DNA from: Pyrocephalus nanus
Taxonomy: Eukaryota > Chordata > Aves > Passeriformes > Tyrannidae
Length of the DNA: 64,000 nt
Direction: 5' to 3'
Assembly (NCBI GenBank): GCA_038380795.1
Contig: CM076259.1
Coordinates: forward strand, 64,251,938-64,315,937
Positions 47,201 to 59,098 of this stretch are shown here, piece after piece. The position numbers and the translations under genes were made by a program. The first letter of the stretch is position 1. Every line of letters starts with the position of its first letter. The notes under the pieces were generated by a model. That model saw only the letters and a program-made list of their open reading frames with translations, had not been told where the DNA came from and searched no databases.

Positions 47201-48764
47201 TGCTGTATTCTGCAGTTTGCATGGTGTTAGATCATTCCTGTCTTCTGTGCACAGACTGCTGCACCACTTACACCTTTCATAGGCTGTAGTCTTTTCTAGG
47301 CAATTAATGCACAAATATTTTTTAAAGTTACATAGTGAGCCTTTTAGTACCAGCATATTCTCTTTCTATACTTTAATCTAGATGACCTGGTGTTCTAATG
47401 GGGTTGACAGGTTCTTCCAGAGAAGTGTCAAGCACCATCTGTTTTCACAGACAGATTCTCAGTCACCATTTCCCTGTTGCTGAAATTTCGTCAATCATTT
47501 CCTAAGGTCTAAAATTTTTAATAGCACTGAAGTATTTAAAGAGCCACAATTTCTTCTCTGCGAGAAAGCTTTATTTTAATTATTTTTTTCTTCAACCTAT
47601 AACATTTGAGGAGAAATTCACTCCTTATTACTGAACATGTCTCATTACTGAAAATTAGTCATTACTCATCAAAGACCACATTCTGAATTTGTAAATCAAG
47701 TGAATATGTGCATCGAGTGAGAGGCATAAAGGGGTTGCCCACTCCTTTCCACAGGTGCTCTATTGTGTTGATAACAGCAGGAAGATGCTAATGATTAATC
47801 AAACATGTCACCTCCCTTCTCCTCTTTATTGGGTGTGATTTGTGCTCAGTTTCCGTCTTCTCTTGGCTCAGACCACTAGGCAGTGTGCTTGGTTTGATGA
47901 GAGAGAGCAAGAAGAAAGCAAGGGAACTTGCTTTCTTTTGGGAAGCAGGACTGCACTTTCTGTTTTGCCATAGAATAAGGAGAAACTGAGTCACGACTCT
48001 GCTTTTCAAAGACGAGGGGCTTTTTTTCTGAGGGACAATCTCTCTCTGACTGAGCACATAAAAACTTAAATCTAAACTGGAAATTTTTGCATTCTGTATC
48101 AGGAAAGAATCAGACGCAAGTTTCATATACCTAATACATTCAGTTAATGATTTCAAATGAATACTATTTTTCTTTTAATAAAAAAACTGGCATACATTCA
48201 TACAATTAGTCATACAGTGATTACAAATGTATCTCTATTTTATTTAAGAAAGATGATTTGTTCTTATTAGAGAGAAGTACTGTATAATAGTTGGCATTTC
48301 TCTAAGGGTTGTTTTCTATGAAAAAGAATAATAATCCTAAATCTGATGAATTTTATATTTTAAACTGTTTTAATTTAAACTGATATTTCTATTCTATGTC
48401 AGTAAACTTCTATCTCATTTTACAAAAGAATTGTGTAACGATTATAGTTTTATACAAGATGTGAGGAATGGTGAGTTTTTTTGTGTTACAGGTCTCCTTG
48501 GATCAGTGACGTTTGATGGAGTTGGTTTCACATGTCTTTAGCCAGATACATGTGGGACATCAAGTCATCTAGTTTAATCTAATTTCCTTGGATTGCCTGG
48601 AGATAGATGGTCATCCATAAAAGATGTTTGAGCCAGTCTCAACTGCTCAGCATCTATGGGATGAATTGTACTCCTGATCACAACTTCCAAGTAATTGCAA
48701 ACAAGGAATAAATGTCTAGTTTCGAAGATAGGCCTAAATTTTACATAGCTGAAATTATGTTAGA
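44223..48764. other. Non-repeat DNA
   Basis: 4.5 kb with no recognised element. Coding-like stretches at 45950-46213 (+) and 47788-48156 (-) have no recognised domain; the second is discussed as a finding. Confidence 0.45.
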
Positions 48765-48960
48765 TGAACTCCATCCCCCTATACTGCTTGTAGGGAGCAG
48801 GCAGAGAAAACTGACAATGAAATTAAGCCAAGGAAGAAGGGAGGGGTGGGGTAAGGTGTTTTTAAGATTTGGGTTTACTTCTTATTACTCAGCTGAGGAG
48901 GGGTGTGACAGAATGGCTTTGGTGGGCACCTGGCATCCAGACAGCGTTCAAATCACCACA
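48765..48960 (-). mobile_element. ERV-type LTR, family A, internally deleted
   Basis: Minus-oriented piece of family A with its 5' terminus at 48960 (CACCACA on the +). It keeps 'agctgaggaggggtgtgaca', 'ggctttggtgggcacctggc' and 'ggaagaagggaggggtgggg'. It lacks roughly 130 bases that the 18.0-kb copy has between TTATTACTC and AGCTGAGGAGG, and everything beyond about 48765. Confidence 0.82.
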
Positions 48961-51900
48961 ACACTGTAATTTTAACTTTAATCCACTGCAAGTTCTTAAT
49001 ATACTTTGAATACACACATCTTTACTTGCAGGGCAGTTCTACTGACATCACTTGTTCATATAGTAAGACAATTCTGTTGTTGTATAATAAAACAGTTCTG
49101 TTATCCCCTGTGGACTAGAGAAAAAGTTGTTTCCATTTCTTTTGTGCTGTATTGATATTCTCTGGTCTTTCCTTAAGCTGATAAAGGAGGACTAACATTT
49201 CCAGTAACCTTCTTTAAAAAAAATAAAATTCTACATCTCTATAAATTTTCCAGAAATGCCAATTGTGCCTCAATAAGACACCTAAGTAAGACAGCAACTG
49301 GTAAAAACATTTTAAACTTTCACCAACAAATTTTAAATAATTGACGAAGGAGTTCTCTAGTTAATGAATACTATTTTTCAATAATTCTTGCAATATCAAG
49401 AAGGTTCCTAAAGACTGAAAAAGGGTAATGATGCACACACGGTGTTGCTCAAACAAAGTAATAAAAATAGACCACTCTAACCAGCATCAGTAAATATGGG
49501 AATGGCTGAGACTCTGTTAATGAACAATTAAGAAAATGATTAATGCTTCAGGAAAACCTGTTAGATCTTTTCCAAGCAGTTTGCTCTTTTAATGATGTCA
49601 GTTTGGTTAATAAAGGTAAGGGATGCTTTGTAACATACCTCAACTCCTGTGATGATCATGACTCAATATTTCTTGACATTTTGATTAAGAATTAAGATGA
49701 TATGATATTAATTTGATGGCTCAAGAATGCATTAAAAATAGGCATGGCATATCTCAAAACTAATGAGAAAATAAGCCAGTGAGTTTCTGAGGGACCAGAA
49801 GGATCTGCCGAAGTTGATTTTTAGCTTTATGAAACATGAAGTTCTTTTCAATAACTTAGAATAAAACAAAGCAAAGCAAACTGATAAAGTTTGCTGATGG
49901 CAGATATTTTTGGTAAATAATAAGTATGATAGAGAGGATAAGTTCCCAATGACTAAAAAAATTAGATTACTTTGTCTGCTGAATGGAAGAAGACAACAAG
50001 CGTTTTTTATTCTGTCAATAGAAGGTAAATATCTGGAAAATATGTGTTATTGAGAGAACAGTAGAACTGCTGGTTGGCAGTGGAGAGGACTGTTGTCCCT
50101 CGAGAAGACTCTGAAGGACTGGAGGAGCAACAGCTGAACCTCTTACAGAACACCTGTAAGACCAATATGCATTCCCAAGTAGGATTTTTGTGTCTACGTT
50201 TCCTTTGTACTGACAGAGATGTCATGGTCACCATATCCACATATGTCAGTCACAGTTTATGAGGACTGTTGATAGCCTGGAAACTGAGAAATCAAAAGTC
50301 TTGTCTTCTAACGGCATCCTGGGAACTGAAGATATTTCGAATATCAAAAACTCTAAAGTGATAAAGACTTCCCTTAATAACCTTTACTGAGAGTAAAACG
50401 TATAATGGGTTCTTCAATCCAGTTGCCAAAGTTATAACGAGATCCAATCCATACCGAAAGTTGGGTTAGACAAATGAAGGCCAAAATAAAGGTGTAGTTT
50501 TACGTCTTTCAGCCTAGTTAGTCACTGAGGAAAATTTACAGTAGCTCCCAGTGTATGTTCCCGACACTGAATGTTTAACACTAGAATCTGATATTCATAT
50601 TTAAAATTGAAATTGAATTTCAAATCTTTTGAAATGTCCTGGATGATGTTACACACAGCCAGACTATTCTATTCTAGAAACTGTCAGTTGAGATTTCAAA
50701 CAGCAGTGAATCAGTTTAGTTGGCCAATGGATGTAGATACATTTATTATTTAAAATCTTTAAAAGAAGCTCTTAGCATCCAATATACAGTCACTTACCCA
50801 AGGCCACAAAGGATGTGTGAAGCAGAATCAGACACTGACTCACAATCTCCAGTACTCCCAATATACTCTTCTTTTTCACCATTTGGGGATCATTCTAATC
50901 CAGCAGGGTCCTCATTCTGAAAATAAGCAACAGAAATACAAACAGTTGCAAAAGCTTTTGTTTCTGATTAATTTCCAAATAAATTTTAAGCTGATAAAAC
51001 AGAATTCAATCCACACTGGTTGCCATGTGTGATATGCTTAACTCAATTGAGGTGGAGGTGGGGATGTTATTACTTGAAAATTAATGACTGACATCTAACT
51101 TCAAAATCTTAAGTTTGCAGGCTTTGTGGCTCTAATTTCTGTTATTTTCTTGTAAGATACATTGCCAAGCAAGCTACCTTATTTTGTGCAGTACAGAGTC
51201 TACCTTATATTCATCATACATAAATTTCTCTGTTATAGCAGCAGCCAACACCTCATACTCCAAAATGGCCCATGAAAGCTCACAGAGAAACACTCTCTAC
51301 ATTTTATACAAACTTGCTTATTTTTTAGTTGTTTACTTGGCACCATGATACTATCCCTTCATTTTAAATATAAGGCATCGTCACTCCTTGAAGGACAGAA
51401 TACCTTGATGTTTTATATTGGACTTGAACTCACACCCAGGCATAAGACAAGTATAAAGTAAAAGAGAATTGCAGAATTTGAGGTTTGGACTAAACAGAAT
51501 GGTACCCAAGATCCTTGTGGTATACCATGACATGCCCTATTGAACACATGGGCTTGGACAGGTGGCTGGCACCACAGGAAACAGAGACAAGTGTGCAGAG
51601 ACAATAAAATAAATGTAAAATTGAGCTTTAATGCTTTGTTTCCTCAAGTCCACCTACACTTCAGATGTTCAAAAAATAAGGTCTCATAGAACCTAATTAT
51701 CTATCTGCCCAGACAAAATCATACTTTCAAGGGATCTTATTTTGTGTGTGTTTGCAGCATTTATTTTTTTTCCTCAGCTTTACTCATTTTTTTTTGTTTA
51801 AAAATGAGCCATTTTTCCTAACAGTGAACAAAAACTAGAAAAATATTTTAAGTCACCTATCCTAAGTGTTGAGGTTTTTTTTTCTCTAACTGCCTAACAA

Positions 51901-53096
51901 GGGGTAGTTAAGAAAGAAAAGACAAGGATGAAAGCGAAAAGTAGGATAGCAACGTATTTTACGGGCACATTAAAATTCTCATTCAGTGCACCGGTAAAGG
52001 TGTAGGTGGCTGAAATCTGTTACGCATGTAGTAACCTAGCAAAAAAGGGTTACACAGTTTCTCTCTTCATGTGGTGCCAACATAATTGCTCAGTACTTTA
52101 AAATATTGCCTCAAAAAATCCCAAATATTTGTTAGTGTGGGAATTTCTTCCACCAAAAAAGTGGGCTCAAATAGAACCATTCACCCACAGGCTTCCTGAC
52201 AAGGAAGCTGGAGAAATGAGAATTCATGTGACAGTCAGCCTGCAAAACAAATCTGCCTCATTAAGCTGCATAATATGCAAAAAAATGGTCCTTATTTTTC
52301 CCTATCCCATATCCAACCCACTGAGCAATTTTTTACTGTGGTCAAGAGGGCTTTCATAATTTAGGGCTTGTGCTTTGGTATTTCAATCTAGCACAGCATA
52401 ATTGAAACCTACTGGCTTATTTTATTTTATTTTCAGTCTAAGCTATTACATTCCAAAAGCATTACAGAAGATATAAAAGGTTTTGGGATCTATGAGCATT
52501 ATTTACAGTGCAGGAGCTGTGAAAATCCCATTGCAGAGTTCATATTAGTGCACATTGCTTGTCAGGGATGTTTCTTCTTAAGTGTATTAGTCAAAGCAAT
52601 GCTTTGAAATGTTCCAAAAATACTTGCTTCAATCAGGAGTCAAGACTTTGCATCCAGAACCGTCACCTTTGACATTCTGCAAGCTGTGTTACCTGAACAG
52701 TGTGTCAGCCCCTCGTCTAAGCAATAGGACCTCTTTGTAACCCAGGAAGCACAGCATGGTATGTGAAATAGTATCTATTTCATCCTTTCACAGACCTTTA
52801 TATCCTGAAAAGTAGCATTGGGTAAGGAGATCAAAGATTGCTATCAGGGGAGGTGTTATCTCATTATTGGTCTAATATTGGTGGTAAGAAAGACAGAAGC
52901 ACCTTATAATGTGTGCCTTTGGATCCACTCCTAACATACAGCTTCCTGCAGACCCCACATCCACTGTACACCTTTAACAGCTGAGAACAGCAGCACTAAT
53001 AAAGAAAAAAAGAAAAAAAAAAGTGTCATTTTCTCTGGGAAACCAGGTTTGAAGCAGTTCCAGGATCCCTTGTTCTTGGAAGCTCTGATCTTAGGC

Positions 53097-53115
53097 GGGG
53101 CTGGGGCTCAGCCCC
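53097..53115. repeat. GC-rich palindrome
   Basis: GGGGCTGGGGCTCAGCCCC contains a perfect inverted repeat GGGGCT-C-AGCCCC, and a second CAGCCCC follows at 53121-53127. It is a tight local GC island in AT-rich DNA. Confidence 0.85.
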
Positions 53116-55495
53116 TCGCTCAGCCCCCTCACTGATGTTTTTCTTCATGCTTCAGTATTTTAAAACTGTCAGTCCTGGAAAAATCCATAGCTATCCCAGT
53201 GTGTCAAACCCTGTCATTCTGTCAGACTGTTGTAGGTTTAGGAGCACGCTGCTTCCAGGGTCCTAAAGCAACTGATTTTCATTTCCAAAGCAAACATGAG
53301 AAATTGTTTAATGCAGATCTAGGAACACTGAAAACAGAAACATTTTTTTGTAAAGCAGTTCATTAAGGATCCAGATAAAAATGCTTTCTATGTGACACAC
53401 TACAAAGGAAACATCTCAGGCCCAAAGAACTGGAACTGCCAAAACAGATTTAGTTAATTTTTTTCCTACTGTCTCTAATATTTTAAGTCAAAAACATTGA
53501 ATAAATTACCAACACTGATATAGTCGTGTAGGGGCATTTCTGCAGGGCAATCAGCTTCTTGGGATATCTATTTCAGTGGACAATACCTAATTTGTAACTA
53601 AGTATTTGGAATAGGATTGTAATAGCAGAGGCAACAAATCACTAGGCTTTATTTTCCCTTAGAGTTTTTAACATTCTTATCTTTAGTCAATTATATCTGT
53701 TTCTGTTGAAATGTTTTGGGGTTTTTTATTGTTTTGGTGTATTTTTTCTCGTATGTCTGAAAAGACTGTGACATGCAGCTAACAGTATTTGTAATTTAAA
53801 TATCTCCCTCATGGTAACATTATTCAAACCGGAATAATGGGCATCTCTATTACAGGGAAAGGATCAATAATAAGTATTCACATCTGAACAACCGAGTTTA
53901 TGCAAGATTTGTTACAGAAACAGACTTCAAAGCAGCCTTCACGTGAGCCAAATCTCCTAATGAAGACAGTTTTTCATGTTACTGTACATGATCCAAAGCC
54001 TTGAATACCCTTTCAGAAGAAGAAAGTCAGCAATATAATGTGCTATGTATAAAAATAGCAGTGCAAAATGTCGAGTTCCTAACTCATAAGATGCATGAGA
54101 ATAGTTCTGACACAGCAGCAAGGATGACTTACTCTGGGTTTGTAAGCTGACCTTCTGCCAGCGCAGTTGAAGACAGCTAAATTGTTACTGAAACTGTTCC
54201 TCTGACATGGAATTTTACAGTCCATTTTTAAAAATAATCAGCATACATTGTGAAACAACACCCTCCAGGCTGTGGCACTTAAAGAGACATTTCACAAGAG
54301 TCTACATGCATCGTTGAGGCAGCAAAGGGACCTCAGAAGCAAAGGTGTTCAGCTGTCCCACTGTCAGCAATCCCCACTCTTCAAAAGCCAGACCTTGAGT
54401 AGTCTTAGCGAGATCACTGCCCATCCATACCAGCATATTCAGGTTTCATATTCTCACTGGATCTCCTCCCTATCTTTATATTGTTAAAGAGCAGGTTTTC
54501 ATTCCCAGTTACCTTAACAGCTACAGTACTCTGAAAGTGCCATTTGCCAATCACTGATTGCAAGGTAACACAACCAGGACTTGGCTCTTATTTTTATTTT
54601 AGGCTGACACAGGCTGTGCCTGGCGATGGTCTCCTTTCCCCTGACTCATATCCTCCCACATCTCAGTGACAATTTTTATGTCAGCTTTTGAGATTTTTTT
54701 GTTTGGTCTGGAAATGGTATGTCCAGCAGAGATTTAACTGGCCCACCTGACATTCAGTCTGTATAGTTAACTCAACTACTTGTAAAAATACAACACCTTA
54801 AGGAATGAACTTGGAAAAGTGGAATCTGTAGATTTTTAGAATTCAAAAGTTTATACATTCATGTCTCAGAACAGGCTCAAATGATCACAGTAACCTTAAG
54901 CTGCTCTCCTATTACAAATTGCCCTTATGTACAAAATAAGTAATTTCTTGAAAAAAATGGTTTTGGGGAAAGTTTTTGTACCTGAGAGTATAAAAGAAGT
55001 TTCCTATGAGTACAAAGAGACTGAAGGCATTATGAATTTGAACACTTGGACAAGAAAAGTCTAGCAGGTAATGTGGACAATGGTGACTCCATTACCTAAA
55101 ACCTGGATGTTTTTCATTTCTTAGTTACTTTTTACATTCACTAAGACACTGATCTTTATTACTGGCTTCCACAACAGGTCATGTTGACTGGAATACAAGG
55201 AAAAATGAAGATAAATAATACAGAAAATATGTTATTCTGGTGTTTGCATCCCCAAATTTGTACTCCCTCAGGATTTCCATTTTTTTAAAAATTTTTTCTG
55301 CACACAAATTGTGATTTTCTACATCTTAATATTATATATCCTTTAAGAAACAATAATTTATAATTGAAATATCATTTAAGAAAGAGTTTCTAAGTTCTGA
55401 TGTGATTTTTTTTTTCTTCCAGAAAATACTGGTTTGCCAAAAGAAAAATGTTTCTGTGAATATGTGGCTTTTGTAAAATTGTCCTTGATTTTCGG

Positions 55496-55870
55496 CTAAG
55501 TGTTGTTCTTAAGAGTTGTTGTGGCCAGTGCCACTAAGCTTGTCACTGACTGCTCTGGTTGATGTCCCTTAGGCTTCATGACAACCACCACAGCTGGCTG
55601 CCCATATTGTTGTTGCAGCAGGCAGCTGATCCAACCAGCCTGGACAGATCCTGCTCTCCAGGCGCCAGGCTGGTTCTTGGTCTTCACAGCAATTTTTCTC
55701 TGTGGCCTTGATATCCCTTTTCCATTTGACCACCATTCTGTGATGATAGGCCATGCAAATGCTGTGACATTATCATTTGGCAGCTCATCATCCCACAAAG
55801 CACACCTTATGTTTCCAACATTTGGCAAGCCAATAGGGAGTGAACCTCTGGGCAGGGTAATACACACACA
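55496..55870 (-). other. 123-codon open frame, unrecognised
   Basis: The minus strand is open from about 55870 to a TAG at 55496-55498, in a GC-richer patch. The translation has a protein-like mix, e.g. CALWDDELPNDNVTAFAWP, ITEWWSNGKG, YGQPAVVVVMKPKGHQPE. Just upstream, another frame is open (55807-55995), so a frameshift is possible. No start codon context, domain or splice pair is convincing. It could be a decayed retroelement or retrogene piece. Its first codon is not a reliable start. Confidence 0.2.
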
Positions 55871-58834
55871 GTGATGATCAGATTTGGTTGCAGGTTTTCA
55901 AGACTTTTTCTCATACTGGACCTGCTATTGAGGATGCTCAAGGAGGCAATCCTTCTGGTATTCTGTCCACCAGCATAGTGACAAATGCAGATCAACAGAC
56001 ATATTCAAATAAGGGATGTTCCAACTAGCTGGCCACATTTCCAGTATCCCTCATCAAAGCAGTATTTTTTTCCAGTAAAAAAATAAAATCCAAACTTCTA
56101 CATCCAAATGCGTTTTAAGATATGTTTCATTGCATTTTCTAGCTACATATGAGTAATTTTCTAAAAAAACATGCCATTTTGAAATAAGAATCTGAAACTC
56201 TTTGACTATAAAAATTAAAAATTAGTTTTGCTAAAATAATTTTAAAAATCTAAAATATATTTATAGTTTAAATGCCATTTAAATTTGCAATTTATTGATA
56301 GAAAAAGTTGAAAACCTCTCCCCTTCTTTTATGGGTTTTTTGGAGACTGTTCATCTAGATTATGATGAAAAATACACTGACATTAGAACTTCTTCACTGC
56401 ACTGATTAAGACTATCAAAGAATGCAAATAGAGAGAGAAAAAGTGAGGAATTTGAATTTCTGGGAAAAAAAACCCAAATATATTTTGTGCAAAGTGTTCT
56501 TGTAGTCTCTAGAAACATCCTAAGTTGTAATTTTTAGGATATCAGTTTTAAATTAAATGTGAAGAGTACAAACTTTGAAAAGCAACGGGGTTGACAATGT
56601 TTAGGAGTCATGGATGCATTTATAATGGAATTTCAAATAAAATTTTTTTTTATATTACATTCCTGTGGAATCAAAAATCTGTTTAGGCTGCAATACAGAT
56701 CTCTTTGGTTTTGCTTGGATGGTTGTATAAATTTAATTAACCAAAAATACTCATAAATACAATACAAACAATATAAAGAGAAAACAGGGAGTGTCAAGAA
56801 CAAAATAGTTACCATTTTTTTTACTGTGTTGAAAAATAAATACACCTCTTGAAAAAAAATGCTACTGCTTTCAGGGTGATGATTTTCTGTTTCTTAAACC
56901 AATATAAATTGAACTGAAAGGAAAAATGGGAAATAACTGGATTCCTTCCTTAGTGGGAATTTATTTGGATTTATTTTTTGCCTCCTCTACTCTAGAACAA
57001 GGACAAAGAAGTCATCATATCTTAAGAAACAACATTTTGATGGAAAATAATAAAAGTCCCTACTTTGGTCTTATAAGCAATTTTTTTTTTTTTTTCATTT
57101 AAACTCTCTCACTTTAAATGAAATTTTTAAAAATACTATCCCAGTCTGAAGCTTTCATAATTCTCAGCTCCCACCATCCACTGATTCAAAGTGACTGTTG
57201 CCTTCTTCAAATTGCTACCAGAGAAGAAAGATCCTTCGGAACAAGGATGGAAGTCAGAGAAAAGAAGAGTAAAAGGCAAGAACAAACAATAAACAGAAAT
57301 TTCCAGTAACTCTTTCCAGAAGATTACAGTCTTTATTTTTGTTGCTATACCTGGTGGAACAAACTAAAATATATCACCCTTCTCAAAGCTGCTTTGCTTT
57401 CTACAGAATGATCTGAAGTGAAAAAAGAGGTGTTTTCAAATTCTCAGTTTATATTAACCTCCCAAACACCTTCAACATGAAACCGGTACTTTTCCAAGCA
57501 ATCTGTCACTGCTATGTAACTGCCCATAATAAATCTTAGCAAAATGTTTCTTCACTGAAGTACTCTGGCTATTTGTGTGCTTGCTGTGCTCTGATTTTTA
57601 TTCTTTGAAATACAAGTGCTTCATGATGAGAATCTGGTTCATATGATTGTCAGTAGCTTACAGTGTATTGTGTCCTCCGTACACAATAACTGGGTCTGTG
57701 AAATTTTCCAGAAAAAGAGGTGTTTTGCTTTTTCATTTCTTAGCACTCCATGATATCTTCCTTTGTGTCTCCTGCCCTCTCCAAGTTATAAAAGCATGCA
57801 AAAAGGAGAGCCTTTAGGATTTCTGTCTATTCTTTAATCTCCATGGAGTAATTTCTGCTGCATTCCAGGGTGTAGAAACAGCAAAATTTCAGTCCAAGGC
57901 ATTCTTCTGTTTCTGTGCCATTTCCCTCCCCTATGATCTATCCGAGTCCTCAGCTCCACGCTGTGCTGACGTGGTCATCACTGGACCTGTGGCACCAGTC
58001 AAAGAGGAGGTGGGGGTTGTTGCCTGTAACTCTAATTTCTGATGGCAGAGTCCCTCTCCTCCCCATCCCTTTCCTTTAACAGAAGAAACACCTGGGGACA
58101 TAGAAGTTGAGGGACATATTGCTACTGCTTCTTGTCTCCACAGGCCAGCTTTGCCCCGAAGTTGTTCTATGAAGTTGCAACTCTGCAGAGCTTCAGTACT
58201 GATGCATAGCTGGGTTTTCACAGGTATTTTGCTGGTCACAGATTTTATCCTTCAGTGTAGAGAAATATGGGCATGATACCATGGGAAAGGCCTCGAGAAG
58301 TGTTGATGCAGGATGTGTCGTGGGGGAGAATGTGAATGGGATGGTAAGAGGTGGGGAAAAGGCTGGCACTTAAAAGTATGTTACCAAACATACAGAAATG
58401 ATCCTGAATGGGTGCTAAAGTGAGGAAGAAGAAACCATCAACATGGGCACCCTACTCCTCCCAGCAAGGATTCCAGATGATGACAATTTCTTGTAACACC
58501 AGCAACTTTACAACGTACAGGAGCAGAGGAAAAGTAACCAGAAAATTAGGAAAAGGGATAGAAAATAAGTGTATGCAAAATGAGTTTAAGTGAATTATTA
58601 TAATTACTGGAACTTTTTCTGCTTAGGTATACAATTTTTCTTTCTGCAACAACTACTCCTGGAATAGCAGTGATTCTTTAGTTGGACTGTTACGATTTTA
58701 AATATACTAACAATAAACTTTTTACTTTATATAGAAGGTGTGTTTCCTCATATCCCTAACAAACAAAGGAAAAAAAAAAAAAAAAAGATTTTGGAGTGTA
58801 ACACTAGCTCCATCTCCCAATAAAGTGAGAAAAG

Positions 58835-59098
58835 TAGAATCTTAGAATCATGGAATCATAGAATATTCTGAGTTGGAAGGGACCCACAAGGATCATTAAG
58901 TCCACCTCTGTGCCCCAACAAGAGTCACACCATATGCCTGAAAGCATTGTCCAAATGCTTCTTGAACTCTGTTAGGCTTGGTGCTGTGACCGCTTCCTTG
59001 GGGAAACTGTTCCAGTGATCAACCACCCTCTGGCTGAAAACCTTTTCCTGATATCTAACCTGAATCTCTCCCAACTCAGCATCATGCCATTAACTTCC
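58835..59098 (-). mobile_element. CR1 LINE 3' end
   Basis: Minus-strand CR1 with a clear tail (TTAGAATCATGGAATCATAG), then 'agttggaagggacccacaag', 'gcattgtccaaatgcttctt', 'ggcttggtgctgtgaccgct', 'gttccagtgatcaaccaccc'. About 260 bases, resembling the subfamily at 6.35 and 25.6 kb. Confidence 0.93.

Larger units (their letters stand above)
48961..58834. other. Largely non-repeat DNA
   Basis: Nearly 10 kb without a recognised transposon. It holds a GC-rich palindrome at 53097-53115 and two open minus-strand stretches listed as findings (55496-55870 and 57931-58239). An A run lies at about 58769-58787. No gene is established. Confidence 0.45.

Noticed and set aside
50088..50163. Plus-strand exon-like segment reading ERTVVPREDSEGLEEQQL with a GTAAGA donor
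   Set aside because: Only about 24 codons with a weak acceptor; matches of this quality are expected by chance in 64 kb and nothing adjacent supports it.
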